A stretch of 64,000 nt of DNA from Phragmites australis. Lineage: Eukaryota; Streptophyta; Magnoliopsida; Poales; Poaceae. Of the stretch, positions 45,353 to 56,768 are shown one piece after another. The stretch's first letter is position 1. Each line of letters starts with the position of its first letter. Below the pieces are notes generated by a model that searched no databases, was not told where the DNA came from, and worked only from the letters and a program-made list of their open reading frames with translations. The position numbers and the translations under genes are program-made. Location of the stretch: contig NC_084933.1 in the NCBI RefSeq assembly GCF_958298935.1, positions 25,878,334 to 25,942,333 of the forward strand, in the 5' to 3' direction.

Positions 45353-46157
45353 CTAGCGAGTGATTCACGCTAATAACATGAATAGTCTTACTGTGATATT
45401 TTATTATAATAACTTTTGATTATAATTAGTCTCTTTATTTTTTTAGTTAGTATTGTTTACTTACAAAATATGTAAAATTAGAAGAAGAAATAAAAAATTA
45501 TGTTAGTGAAAGTGAAAATTATTTATACTCTAAACTTGTACATGAATCGTGTATATGTATTGGTTCGATTCATATATATTTTGATCAACTGCTAAAATTG
45601 TACGTTAAGTATAGCCAGTCCAACTAAAATCAAAAAAAAAATTGTCTTGCCTGCTACATGCTTGATATGATGACTTTAAGCTACATGGTGTTTTTTAATC
45701 TATTACCTTAGTAAGAATTTTGGAATGTTTTTATTATTTTCTTATATAAATTTTAGCCATTGATTAATAGTATTTTACATGGATCTTTTATTTAGGTATA
45801 TGATTTTTATAATAATTTGATATTTTTTAAGACTATATTTGATATGGATCTTTCTTTTTTCTATTATAACCCCAATTTTAATTATTATTTATTTTATTTT
45901 ATTTGGACTCTTTATTTATATATTATTATTTTCAATTAATATGGAAATCGAACTACTAATTTTTCATATCTTTTAATTTTGAAAGCTATTTATTAATCGT
46001 ATTTGATATAGACTATTTGATTTAATCTAGACCATTAGATGCTTATAATAATAAATGGTATATATATCTTTTTTTATTAATATGATAATTTTGTAGTTCT
46101 AAAAGTGAATATAGTGACTTCTTCTTCCTCTCAAATATTAAGATAATAAATAGCTGA
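45353..46157 (-). mobile_element. Helitron-like non-autonomous element (copy C, inverted)
   Basis: On the minus strand it starts near TCAGCTATTTATTATC and ends CACTCGCTAG followed by T, matching copy A end to end. The 3' hairpin (AGCGTGA / TCACTCGCT) precedes CTAG. The base before its 5' end is G, not A, so that boundary may be off by a few bases. 805 bases. Confidence 0.65.
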
Positions 46158-46750
46158 CCGTTATAGCTGAGTGCTAATCCGCACTTACACAGCGAGACGA
46201 GTTCCTGAATGTCAGCTTCAACGATCACTTACAGTAGTCCTCCACAGTGACTCGAGAGAGGGGCAAAGAACAAAGGAAATTCAAAAATATATGGCACTTT
46301 TGATTTCTGATGGTGTTGCCTAGGGTGTTTGGTTTCCTTGCTTGTTTTTTCTTCTTCTTTCTCCTTCCTTTCCCAATCCCTCTTCTAATCAAATAACCTT
46401 CATGCAACGTGTGAGCTCGATTTTGATCCCACATGTGATGAACCTAAAGGATGGAGAGTATAATTTCACTCTAGGGTAAACCGTTGGATAGCGAATGGAT
46501 GTAACAAATTCAGTGCTACAATACTGCAACAACAAAGATGCTACAGTAAAATCACTACAATATCCTAATGAACAACACTTTCGTTACGGTAATTGCTACC
46601 AGAGCACTGTACCTCTCCTCACAATGTACTATTCTCCTCTGACTTCACTAAGAGGAATTGGATCCCTTTCTAAGCTCGTGTGATGGACCCTTTCTAAGCT
46701 CGTATTGTTTTCATTCAACACACGTGCAACTGTGCTTGGATGTTCACAAG
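46158..46750. other. Intergenic gap left of the PIF/Harbinger element
   Basis: No gene seen. Ends at the TAA target duplication of the next element. Confidence 0.3.
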
Positions 46751-47566
46751 TAAGACCAAACCCAACGGGTTCCCGTCCCGGGGCTCGTTCCCTTCGCGAT
46801 GGGAAAACGCCCGAGACGGGAACGCCAGCGCACTCCCAATCGCTTCCCCTCCCGGCGCGGCATGGGATGGGAAAGGAGAGAGATTCCCTCGGCCGTGGGA
46901 ACCTCTCTCCGTTCCCTTCACGCAGACGGAGAGCGGAGAAGTGTCCGGCAGTTGGCGTCGCGCGCTGGTGCGGAAGCCGCGGAGAGCCGGAGCGGAAGCG
47001 GCACGAGCAGGGAGGACGGAGGCGAAAGGGTCGTCGGAGCGGCGACTAGGGCCAGGGGGGCAGGGCGACCGCGCGGGGACGGACGCGTCGACGTCGGCGG
47101 AGGTGGCCAGGCGGCGCAGCGTCTCATTGACGGCAGGTACGTCCCAGCCGCCATACCCGATCCGTAGATTCGGGGGAGAGTGGGTACCTGGATTGGGTTC
47201 CGGCGTGTAGGTGAGGTCAGGAGGGTCGTCGGCCCTTGCGGCGCGGGGGACAGAGCAGGGGGGGGGGGGGAGGCGGCGCTCGCGCTAGAATGAGCGGTCC
47301 TCGGACATGGGGGAAGTCCGGACGGGGTGAGCGAGATGCAGTGAACAGGTGGAGGGGTGGGTAGGCGGCGGCGGCGGAGGTCGATTGAGGAGTCCTCGGG
47401 CATGGGGCAAGTCCGGATGGGGTGGGCGATGGAGGCATCGCAGGGGTCCTGGGTTCTGTGCATCGAACTACGGCGGAGGAGGTGGTGGGAGGGCGCGGTG
47501 AACTTGCGTTGCCGTCGGTGAAGGGGAGTCTTCGGGCTCATCGGATTGCCGTGGTGCACTCTGTAG

Positions 47567-47962
47567 ATGGACGCGGCAGCTCTAGCGATGCTTGTGTCGT
47601 TGATGCAAGACCAAGTGCAGGAAGCGGCCGACGCGTTGAAGAAGGTAGCATCCGACAACATGAGCCCAGAGAGCACACCAGCGGCCGTCGATCTCAACAT
47701 GGCGCTTCTACAAGTGGATGCAATTGCCAGCGATTTGGGTCAGCTAGTCTTCCAGGTGGAGGATGCGATGCGGCGGTGTTCTCTGTCCTTGTCCACCGAG
47801 GACGAGGACAGGACTACCGATGGGGTCGAAGGAGAGGCATGGGCTTCCTTCAACATCGCCGGTGATGACTCTGACCAAACTGAAGGGAGCTCGGAAGACG
47901 TGCTGTGCTCCAGTAGTGTAGAGTGTGGGTCGGTTGAGTCCGATAGGTCGTGGCGGCTGTAA
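47567..47962 (+). CDS. Possible small ORF in the PIF/Harbinger element
   Basis: 131 residues starting MDAAALAMLVSLMQDQ, acidic in its second half, with no domain I recognise. It lies between the left end and ORF1. It may be an extra element protein, a first exon joined to ORF1 by splicing, or chance in GC-rich sequence. The N-terminal third has a helical, coiled-coil-like look. Confidence 0.3.
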   Translation: MDAAALAMLVSLMQDQVQEAADALKKVASDNMSPESTPAAVDLNMALLQVDAIASDLGQLVFQVEDAMRRCSLSLSTEDEDRTTDGVEGEAWASFNIAGDDSDQTEGSSEDVLCSSSVECGSVESDRSWRL

Positions 47963-48329
47963 TCTGGGCGCCGGTTAGGATGGAAAGGTGTGATCCTCAA
48001 TTCTGTTCTTGTGCGCAGTGCGTGTGGTACCCGGAGTTAGTTTGCTATCTCGAAAATGCTGGTTTGTTGTCGCCTTAAGCACTGTGATGAACTGAACTGC
48101 TATCATGTTTGTTGTCCCCAATTATTTTGGATCAGTATGGCACTACTATTTCCTCTGTATGGCAATAAGAATTTGTCCGCATTTGGTGTCCACATTTTGA
48201 TTGCTTGTACTGGTCCATGGAATGGCCTATTGCACACTGTACACTAGCAAATTTTACTGAACCAGGTGTATGTCATTTGTAATTACAATTTCATTGTTCT
48301 GGTATAGGGTAAATGCATCATCTTTTGTA

Positions 48330-48895
48330 GAAACTACAATACTTGATAATGTATCGTGTATGGAGCAAAGCACCTTCTGGTGAATCAAGGATTGCTGTGC
48401 TATGCATAATGTATACCAATGTTCTGCTTGGTGGGGTGAATTGTCTATTAGCATTGGGACTGTAAGTGTGCAATAGGAGTGATTAGGTAGTCTTGTTTAT
48501 GAATATGCCATTGATGGTCCGAAGGCCCTGAGTTGAGTACATTCTGATGAATCAAAGATTGATGCACTATGCACCATGTTTTGCATTTTTCGGCTTGCTA
48601 CATTATCAAGTGATATGTCTATTAGCCTTTGGACTGTAACTGTCATCTTGGAGTGATTAGGTAGTCTTGTGTATGAATATGCCATAGGTGGTCCAAAGGC
48701 CCTGAGTTGAGTACATTCTGCTGGATCAATGGTTGATGTACTATGCACAATGTTTTGCAATGTTCGGCCTGTTACATTTGGTTGATATGTCTATTAGTCT
48801 TTGGACTGTAACTGTCATCTTGGAGTGATTAGGTAGTCTTGTGTATGAATATGCCATATGTCTATTAGCCTTTGGACTGTAACTGTCATCTTTAT
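48330..48895 (+). repeat. Tandem repeat, period about 173 bases, roughly three copies
   Basis: The phrase 'gattaggtagtcttg' begins at 48481, 48655 and 48827, with 'gtctattag..tttggactgtaact' and 'aaggccctgagttgagtacattctg' recurring in register. The last copy is cut short. It lies just upstream of ORF1 inside the transposon. Confidence 0.85.
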
Positions 48896-49081
48896 CACAT
48901 ATTACCTGCTTGTTGCCCTATTACCTGTGATGTTTATCATAAACTTTGAAACTTATCTTAATTGAAGGGGCCGAATGGATCCTTTTTACGAGAGCATCCT
49001 GCAGGACGGTTTCGACCGTATGAATTGGGGGGGTCAAGACATGGGTACCCAGGGGGGTCAATCGACGGTCCACAAGCAGAG

Positions 49082-50089
49082 ATGTCGCAGTTCTCACAGC
49101 CTACTGATCTTGGAGGGCAGTCCGAGTTAGGGCAGTTCAGTCTAGGGAGCGATGACAAGGGTACGAAGAAGGTCACCTCGAGGAAGAAGAAGAAGGTGGA
49201 CGCGAAAACTGATAGAACCAAATGGACTGACGAGGAAGATGAGTTGCTGGTGTCGGCCTGGCTTAACGTAAGCCAAGATCCGGTTGTGGGCTCGGATCAG
49301 TCCAGAGAGACCTATTGGGGGCGTATCGCAAAGTATTTCAACACTTACAAGAAGGACAGCATGATGCCGAGGACCGACAAAGCGCTCATCAATCATATGA
49401 AGCTGATCACGGATGCCGTGACAAAGTTTACGGTGCATTACAGGAAGGTGGAGCAGCTGAACCCGAGTGGCACCAATGAACGTGACAAGGTAACTGTACA
49501 TTTCGCTGAAATTGTCCATGCATGTATAGTCGAACATGACTTATATTTATATGCTTCGCAGATGGCAAGAGCGTGCTCCGCGTATAAAGCAATTGAGGGA
49601 AAACCCTTCGCATACACCCATTGTTGGGTGCTGCTGGCCGAGCACCCAAAGTGGCATGCACACGAAGCGGCAAAGGCGCAGAAGGTCTTGGAGCTTGCGG
49701 AAGCACAGTGCAGCCAAGCTGCTGGCAATGACATCCCAAATGATGCCGCTTCCAACGCGTCGACGGACCTTCCCCGTCCTATTGGCCGTGACCAAGCGAA
49801 AGCTTCTCGAGCGCGCAAGTCGCCGTCGCAGTCCTCAATTCCAACCGTGTCCGGAGGAGCATATGAGCGACAATTGCAAGACATCAGTGAAACAAAGAAA
49901 GTGATGGTGAAACTTAAGAAGGAGCAGCTGGAGGTGATGCGTCTCCAAGCGACTGTCCGAATGAATGACCAAGACGAAAGAATTATGAAGGTCGATTTGG
50001 ACACGGTTTCGGGACCACTACGGGAGTGTTATAGGAAGCGCCAGGAAGACATAATGGCGCGGTGGAAGGTCCTAGAGAACCGAGATTAG
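49082..50089 (+). CDS. PIF/Harbinger ORF1, Myb/SANT-like DNA-binding protein
   Basis: From the Met at 49082 the frame reads a basic stretch (TSRKKKKVDAK) and then a Myb/SANT-like trihelix domain (RTKWTDEEDELLVSAWLNVSQDP, then YWGRIAKYFNTYKK). A NAM-associated C-terminal region follows, with a charged helical end (KKVMVKLKKEQLEVMRLQA). A 72-base intron with GTAACT donor at 49490 and gcttcgcag acceptor at 49561 can be removed without changing frame; its 24 codons break the family sequence between NERDK and MARACSAYK. ORF1 proteins of this family work with the transposase in DNA binding and nuclear entry. Upstream, an ATG at 48975 opens MDPFYESILQDGFDRM, which resembles the true family N-terminus but is in another frame. 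The shift probably lies in the G-runs at 49027-49033 or 49052-49057. Confidence 0.8.
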   Translation: MSQFSQPTDLGGQSELGQFSLGSDDKGTKKVTSRKKKKVDAKTDRTKWTDEEDELLVSAWLNVSQDPVVGSDQSRETYWGRIAKYFNTYKKDSMMPRTDKALINHMKLITDAVTKFTVHYRKVEQLNPSGTNERDKVTVHFAEIVHACIVEHDLYLYASQMARACSAYKAIEGKPFAYTHCWVLLAEHPKWHAHEAAKAQKVLELAEAQCSQAAGNDIPNDAASNASTDLPRPIGRDQAKASRARKSPSQSSIPTVSGGAYERQLQDISETKKVMVKLKKEQLEVMRLQATVRMNDQDERIMKVDLDTVSGPLRECYRKRQEDIMARWKVLENRD

Positions 50090-50403
50090 GACGGTTGAAC
50101 TCGTCAAATAGTTGTTAATCGGATTGTAATATTAATGGACATGTGTGTGTCATGGTACTGTGCAACTTCGGAATTATGAACTTTGCTTTCTAATATTTGT
50201 CACATTGAAGTAGTGTCATTGAGGACTGCAATAGTGGTTCATGTATTGATTCGTAGTACTAGCATTACAAACCAAAGTACATGACATAGCCGACTCAACT
50301 GGAAACATCACACAAAAGTACATGCGAACCGGTGACCCTATTGGGAACCTAAAACCAAACTTCATGCTTCAAACTAGCTTATTGAATACAAACTTTCGGC
50401 ATT
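50090..50403. other. Spacer between convergent transposon ORFs
   Basis: AT-rich 314 bases that must contain both transcript ends of the PIF/Harbinger genes. Nothing else seen. Confidence 0.4.
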
Positions 50404-51756
50404 CTACTGTGCTCCATGCATACTCCAAAGGTGCTCCACAAGGTCCGCCCGCAATTGGCGGTGCACTGCACGGTTGCGGATAGCTTGAGTTGTTTCGACA
50501 TAATGCAGGACACCTTCGTCACCACTTCGATGGACTTGAGTTGGTTCCCCCATGAAGTCGAACACCTGCACCGAGGAAGCGGTACCACGCTCGTCCTCAA
50601 TAATCATGTTGTGCATAATAACGCATGCGGTCATGATATTATGCAAGGTAGACTGATCCCATACTCTAGCCGGCCCGCGAACAATAGCAAACCTAGATTG
50701 CAACACACCAAATGCACGTTCGACATCCTTGCGGAGAGCAGCTTGCATCGCGGAGAAATGGATGCTCTTGTTGCCTCGTGGAGCAGGAATTGCCTTCACT
50801 ATGGTCGCCCATTCGGGGTATATGCCATCGCCGAGGTAGTATCCCATGTCGTACCTGTTACCATTTATGATGTACGAAACAGGTGGGGCACTCCCATCGA
50901 TAAGCCTAGTAAATAAGTTAGAGCGGTGCAATACGTTTATATCGTTAAGACTCCTAGGCATGCCAAAAAAAGCATGCCAAATCCATAAGTCATACGACGC
51001 AACCGCCTCCAAAACTATAGAAGGCTTGCGAGTATGGCCTGTGTACGCGCCATGCCATGCTTTTGGACAGTTCTTCCATACCCAATGCATGCAATCGATG
51101 CTCCCGAGCATCCCGGGAAACCCACGGCGCTCCCCTTCTGCCAGGAGACGGGCGGTGTCAGTTTCATTGGGAGCCCGGAGATATTCTTCTCCGAACACCT
51201 GCACAATAGCTTACACATATTTTCGTAAAGCCATCATCGCCGTGCTCGCTCCTATCCGCACGTACTCGTCAACTGCATCGGAACTGACTCCGTATGCTAG
51301 TTGCCGTATGGCCGCTGTCATTTTTTGCAAGGGGCTAAGGCCGAGCTTCCCCGTTGCATCCCTTCTCTGCCTGAACCAGGTGTCATGCTCCTCCACAGCG
51401 GCCGCAATACGCAAGAACAACCGCCGCGATATACGAAACCTGGGTGCGTGAAAATACATGACTCAGTGTACAGAAGGAAGGTTACGACTTCCATTACAAA
51501 ATCGAACTTACCTCCGACGAAACAGGATATCGCCGTACACAGGGTTGTCGGCGAAGTAGTCGTTGTACAGCCTAGCAGCACCTTCGCAGTGTTGCCGGTC
51601 TATAACCGCATGGCCGGGCATCGACCCACGCTGCCTGCTACGACGCACAGCTGCTGCTTCTTCCTCCTCGATGGCAATCAGCACAAGCAGCTCATCCTCT
51701 TCGTCACTCGAATCTGAGGAGAACATCATCATTTCCTCCGAATCTAAGGAGTTCAT
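50404..51756 (-). pseudogene. PIF/Harbinger DDE transposase with one in-frame stop
   Basis: Exon 1 (51756-51512) encodes MNSLDSEEMM, an acidic stretch, then NDYFADNPVYGDILFRRR, with a GTAAGT donor. Exon 2 (51439-50404) starts after an ACCCAG acceptor. The joined frame of 427 codons has a helix-turn-helix region (FRQRRDATGKLGLSPLQKM), then the DDE domain: Asp in GSIDCMHWVWKNCP, Asp in YYLGDGIYPEW, Glu in DVERAFGVLQ. The only lesion I find is a TAA codon at 51213-51211, between ALRKYV and AIVQVFGEEYLR, where relatives usually have Lys or Arg. Frame is the same on both sides. The enzyme is therefore probably dead by a single nonsense change, otherwise very well kept. Confidence 0.92.
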
Positions 51757-52143
51757 CTTGTTTTTGGCAAAAGGAGGAACTAGTGTGACTCCGCTGTGAG
51801 CATGCTGGCCCTTTTTGTAGTGCTACAAATCTTCCCTGAGAAGCCACACTTCAGTGGCTTCCGTTGCAAGCCGCTTGAAAAGTCCAACGTTTCCTTCCAC
51901 CACAAGCCGTCTACCCATTCAACACTCTAATCCCGTACTGCATACGCCGTACAAATGCATTCATCGTAGATATACAGATTCGGTACCAAGTATATTAAAA
52001 TATTGAAAGTCTGTTGGGGAAGGGAATGGGGAAGGGAATGCTGTTGGAGTGCAGGATCCTGAAGGGAATGAATCTGGGAAGGGAATCGTGCTGGGAAGGG
52101 ATTTTGGAGTGGGAAGGGAAGGAAACGGTTGGGGTTGGTCTAA

Positions 52144-52595
52144 AGGGCTGCAATTTGTTGTCTGGCTCATCTAAAAGCTAGGCTTTACCTGTATTTCGGT
52201 CCAAAACAAAAGAGAACACGCATGTTATGTCCTGCAGAAAAGTCTCGTCAACAGAGCTCGTGTTTCAGAGACGGCAAAGAAAAGTAATTTCAGCAAGAGT
52301 TCCGCTGACGATGAGATTCGCTGCCTGACCTCCCGTAAGTTCCAGAGGCGAGAAGCTTTAGATGATCGTGATAACAAGAGTAGAGACAGAGCCGTGACAT
52401 GTAGGAAGAAATCCAGAGTCCTCACAATCAAGAGTGGATGATGGAAGAAATTCAGAGGCCGTGGATGGGCATCTCACCCATCCGATCTTTTACCCTGTCA
52501 ACCCAATGAGCTGCGCCCATCTTCCGGCAGACCACACACAAGCACGCACGGCTGCCGCCCACCTCGCACCGAGAGACCAGTGCTCACGCCCGGGC
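52144..52595 (+). promoter_or_regulatory. P450 upstream region
   Basis: Region between the transposon and the P450 start codon. The frame is open upstream of the start from 52434, but the conserved N-terminal anchor begins at 52596, so the extension is taken as leader. Confidence 0.4.
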
Positions 52596-54393
52596 ATGGA
52601 TTCGCCACTGAGCCGACCGGCGCTCCTCGCCCTGTCGCTGCTCCTCCTCCTAGCGCTCTACTTCGCGCGCCGGCGCCGCGGCGGAGGCAAGAACCGGAAG
52701 TACCCACCCGTGGCCGGGACCATGTTCCACCAGCTGCTCAACTTCGGCCGCCTGGCGGAGTACCACACCGAGCTCTCCCGCAGGTATCGCACCTTCCGCA
52801 TGCTCACCCCGACCTGCAACTACGTCTACACCGTCGAGCCCGCCAACGTGGAGTACATCCTCAAGACCAACTTCGCCAACTACGGCAAGGGGGTGATGAC
52901 CCACGACGTGCTGGAGGACCTCCTCGGCGACGGCATCTTCAACGTGGACGGCGCTAAGTGGCGTCACCAGCGGAAGGTCGCCAGCCTCGAGTTCTCCACC
53001 CGGATGCTGCGCGACTACAGCAGCGCCGTGTTCCGCGACACGGCCGCGGAGCTCGCGGGCATCGTGGCCGCCCGCGCCGGGGAGAGGGTAGACATCCAGG
53101 ACCTGTTGATGCGGTCCACGCTGGACTCAATCTTCAAGGTCGGGTTCGGGGTCAACCTGGGCGCTCTGTCCGGGTCCAGCGAGAAGGGCGCGGCGTTCGC
53201 CAGGGCGTTCGACGACGCCAGCGAGCAGGTGCTGTACCGCTTCTTCGACCTGTTCTGGAAGGCCAAGAAACTCCTCAACGTTTCGTCGGAGGCGGCCATG
53301 AAGCGCTCGGTCCGCACCATCGATGACTTCGTATACGCCGTCATCGACAGGAAGATCGAGCTGATGCGCAGAGACCAACAAGAATTCGTTAGCTCTCTTC
53401 AGCCTCGCATTGCTGGATGCACGACCGCTCCTACAATTTTCTGACACGGTGATATTCTCTCTGGCAGGCGAAGAAAGAGGACATCTTGTCGAGGTTTCTG
53501 CTCGAGAGGGAGCGAGATCCCGGCTGCTTCGACAACAAGTACCTGCGGGACATCATCCTCAACTTCGTGATCGCCGGCCGCGACACAACGGCAGGGACTC
53601 TGTCGTGGTTCCTCTACGTGCTCTGCAGGGACCAGCGCGTCCAGGACAGGATCGCGCGGGAGGTGCGCACCGCCACCACGGGCGACCGCGACGTCGGCGC
53701 CCAGGAGTTCGCTGCGTGCCTGACCGAGGACGCCATCAGCAAGATGCAGTACCTGCACGCAGCGCTGACGGAGACCCTCCGGCTGTACCCTGCTGTTCCC
53801 ATCGTGAGTTGATCCGAACGTCGTCTTCCTGGCACGTTTCGCGCCGTACGTCACGTCTCATTGATTCGGCGGTGATCACTGATTTGTGCTGCTACATAGG
53901 ATGTGAAGTACTGCTTTTCGGATGACACGTTGCCGGACGGCTACGCGATCAAGAAAGGGGACATGGTGAACTACCAGCCGTACCCCATGGGCAGGATGAT
54001 GTTCCTGTGGGGCGCGGACGCCGAGGAGTTCAGGCCGGAGAGGTGGCTCGACGACGACGGCGTGTTCGTCCCCGAGAGCCCCTTCAAGTTCACGGCTTTC
54101 CAGGTGAACTTCGAGATTCGAATCTCCTTATATCCTTTTCAAGTTACCATTGTGACCATTTGCAATGTCCATGTGATCGACTTTGTTTTGGTCTCTCGTT
54201 TACGATACAGGCGGGCCCTCGCATCTGCTTGGGAAAGGAGTTTGCGTACAGGCAGATGAAGATCTTCGCGGCTGTGCTTCTCTACTCTTTCAGATTTCAG
54301 ATGTGGGATGACAACGCCACCGTCGGTTACCGGCCTATGCTCACGCTCAAAATGGATGGCCCGCTCTATGTTCGTGCGTCGCTTCGATCATAG
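52596..54393 (+). CDS. Cytochrome P450 (CYP86 clan, CYP704-like)
   Basis: Four exons, 52596-53387, 53468-53803, 53900-54103 and 54211-54393, give 504 residues, a normal length. The N-terminus is a membrane anchor ([15 protein letters not shown]) followed by the basic RRRRGGGKNRKYPP. The I-helix oxygen motif is AGRDTT (300-305), the K-helix ExxR is ETLR (366-369), the PERF-type motif is FRPERW, and the haem loop F443-G446-R448-C450-G452 reads FQAGPRICLG across the last intron. The overall sequence (FANYGKG, LLGDGIF, KWRHQRK, NVDG) is that of omega-hydroxylases of fatty acids in the CYP86/CYP704 group, an ER-anchored activity. Exon 1 ends at TTC|GTTAGC, a weak donor. All key residues are present, so it is probably functional. 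The subfamily is inferred from recall. Confidence 0.93.
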
Positions 54394-55260
54394 ACTGGGC
54401 CGGGCGGCGTGCCAGAAGGTCAAAAGTCTTTGCATGTTCCACCCTCTTTACATCTGAAAATAGGATTTCAAGATGCGATATTTCTATCTTTGTATCATCG
54501 ATAGCGTGGGTTCAGTTATTGTGCATATTATTTACTATCTTAGTAATCGTCCAAAAAAGAGCCTCCATGTTCACTCAAGGCCTAGAATTTACCATGTTAA
54601 TCGGTGAAAAATAAAAGATCCAAACCTTTTAATGTTGTGGGTACAGATTATAACGATTTGATCAATTATCATATTATATTACGTGGGAGTCTATATGGAA
54701 TTAACCAAGAGAGATGTTAGAGCACTCCACATGATCTTATTATTGGAAATAGAAACGAGAAAAAGACTGTAAATATTTGGACGCCCTCTGCCCCCTGATG
54801 TACCCGTCTTCACTCAATGGCCCGTGACTCTCCGCGGCACGGTCATTCTACTATTGTTTTGGGTCGCCTGGAAATGACAAAATGAACCTCATGAACATCG
54901 TGCAGCAACTTCGCGACCGCTTCCGCCTTTGGGTCGTTCAGGCCCCCTCTTCGGTCAACACAGAGACGCGTTGGATTGGTGTGATATCATGATAGATGTA
55001 ATCACTTAAGGAAGCAACTCAAACCTCCCCCTCTCTTTGTACACCCCCTGTTGTATCTCCGCCATCTTATAGTGGTACCTCTGTACTTTGTACTTTGCAA
55101 TGAGAAAAGAATTAGGTGGATAACCCCCACCATTGTTGCCTAAAAAAATTCTCTTTGCTTTTTACCACACTTGATATTGCCACAACAGTCATCAATAGTC
55201 GATTATCAGACGCCGTCTACGCTCCTGCTTGTAGCCGAGACTTCCATTGCTCTCATATAT
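54394..55260. other. Intergenic gap with a Helitron-like fragment
   Basis: 54540-54720 resembles the 5' part of the Helitron-like family (agagcctccatgttcactc... against agagccaccatattcactc...). 54880-55140 looks like a transposon tail ('tgtactttgcaatgagaaaag'). No gene. Confidence 0.4.
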
Positions 55261-56768
55261 AGCACTACCCTTATTTGCCTTGAAATTTAGATTACTGCTG
55301 TTAGTTTTTATTACGTAGACAAGTTTATCTTTAATGTAGATATCCCTTATTTGCTCCAAAATTGAAACACATTCAATAAGCTTTCTCTTATTTGCCTTTT
55401 TTTTTTAATTTAACAAGGCTTCCCATGTTGCACAAAAAGTAAGCATGCAACAATATACCATTTTCACAATAGAATAACAACACATCCATAATAAAGTCAC
55501 TAAAAAAGATATGTGCGAGCAAATCATGTTTCACACATCCATACACAGTTATCAAATTTAAGTTTCGGGATTACATTCCATCCACCAAGTAGTTTTGAAC
55601 TGAAAGATAAGCAACAATAATACAATTAGTATTTTTCACCAAGCTTCTTTGTTGCTCTTGTTCCAAACTCCGGACCATCGGGTGTAGCAATCATCTTCCT
55701 CCTACGAGGTGGTGTTGTCATGAAGATTGTTCCATTGTCACAATTAAAATTGAACCTTCCTCTAGCTGATTTAATGCACCATCTAGTTGATTTGAGCCAT
55801 CAACAATGGGGTTCTTTTTTGTTCTTCTCCTATGTGCAATAAAGCAAAAGAGAGTAAATCAATGAGGCCAGGCTAGGTAAACTGAAATAAAAAGATGAAA
55901 TTATACCTCTTCTTATTGGGTTCATCATCAACATCAAGTTGCCCTCTTTTACACCTTTTCCATCTATGACTAGCATCACCATATATTGGGCATTTTGCAG
56001 GTGCCTCTTGCTAGTACCTCATGATTTCCCTTATATATTTATACCTTTTACTTCCCTGCAATTCTCCTAAGTATTGGAGGGTGCAATTTAAATCCAAGGT
56101 CCATTTTGGACCATTTAGATCGGTCAGTAAGTGGTGGAATGACTCAGCATAAGCTAACTTGAACTTCTCAATATAGTAGTATGGGTGTACAAAATCAGCA
56201 ATTTTTTTGTGTGAGCAAGGCAAGCCGGTTACCTGCCATCGCCTACAAGTGCAAGTCCATGTGTGTAGATCAACAATGTGTCTAAAATGCCCTGATATAT
56301 CCTTGCCACTTACTTCAACCATTGTGTCGCTACTACACTCGACTTCATAGCACAAGTTTGTGCTCTTCTCATTTATATCTCTCATGATACTTGGAAGAAT
56401 AAGACCAACCATTATGTTGCTAATTTTTCTCCTTTTGTTGAATTTTATCATGAGCATTTTCCTAATCTTGTCAAGCAAATCTACTAGCAGCAAGCACTTG
56501 AGCTTTTAACCCAATTATTAAAGCACTCAGCTAGGTTGTTAGTAGCATAGTCAATCTTGCAACCTTCTGCAAACTTACTTCTACTCCACAACCGGTTGTG
56601 CCATACAGATAAATATTTCTTTATCTCAGTTCTAACTGCTAGGATTTGTGCCATATGAGACTCAAAATCCTTTGGAGTCCATGAATAAGCAGTTGGCCAC
56701 GAGTGGTCATTAAACATCTTACCCATAAATTTCTTTCTAAAATTTATCACCATATGTCTCATACACTC

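Larger units (their letters stand above)
46754..52140. mobile_element. Complete PIF/Harbinger DNA transposon (5.4 kb)
   Basis: Flanked by direct TAA repeats (46751-46753, 52141-52143), the target size and sequence class of PIF/Harbinger. The terminal inverted repeats begin GACCAAACCCAAC on the left and GACCAACCCCAAC on the right arm, matching at 17 of 20 bases. Both subterminal regions are rich in TTCCC/GGGAA repeats (for example 52015-52125), likely transposase-binding arrays. Inside are a Myb/SANT-like ORF1 on the plus strand and a DDE transposase on the minus strand, convergent, as in autonomous members. A 173-base tandem repeat lies at 48330-48895. One stop codon disables the transposase. 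Confidence 0.93.

Noticed and set aside
51205..51222. An 18-base intron that would remove the transposase stop codon
   Set aside because: It is far below the minimum plant intron length, and the codons on either side match the family in frame.
52498..53925. Long alternative frames over the P450 exons
   Set aside because: Arginine/glycine-rich shadows of the real reading frame with no domain.
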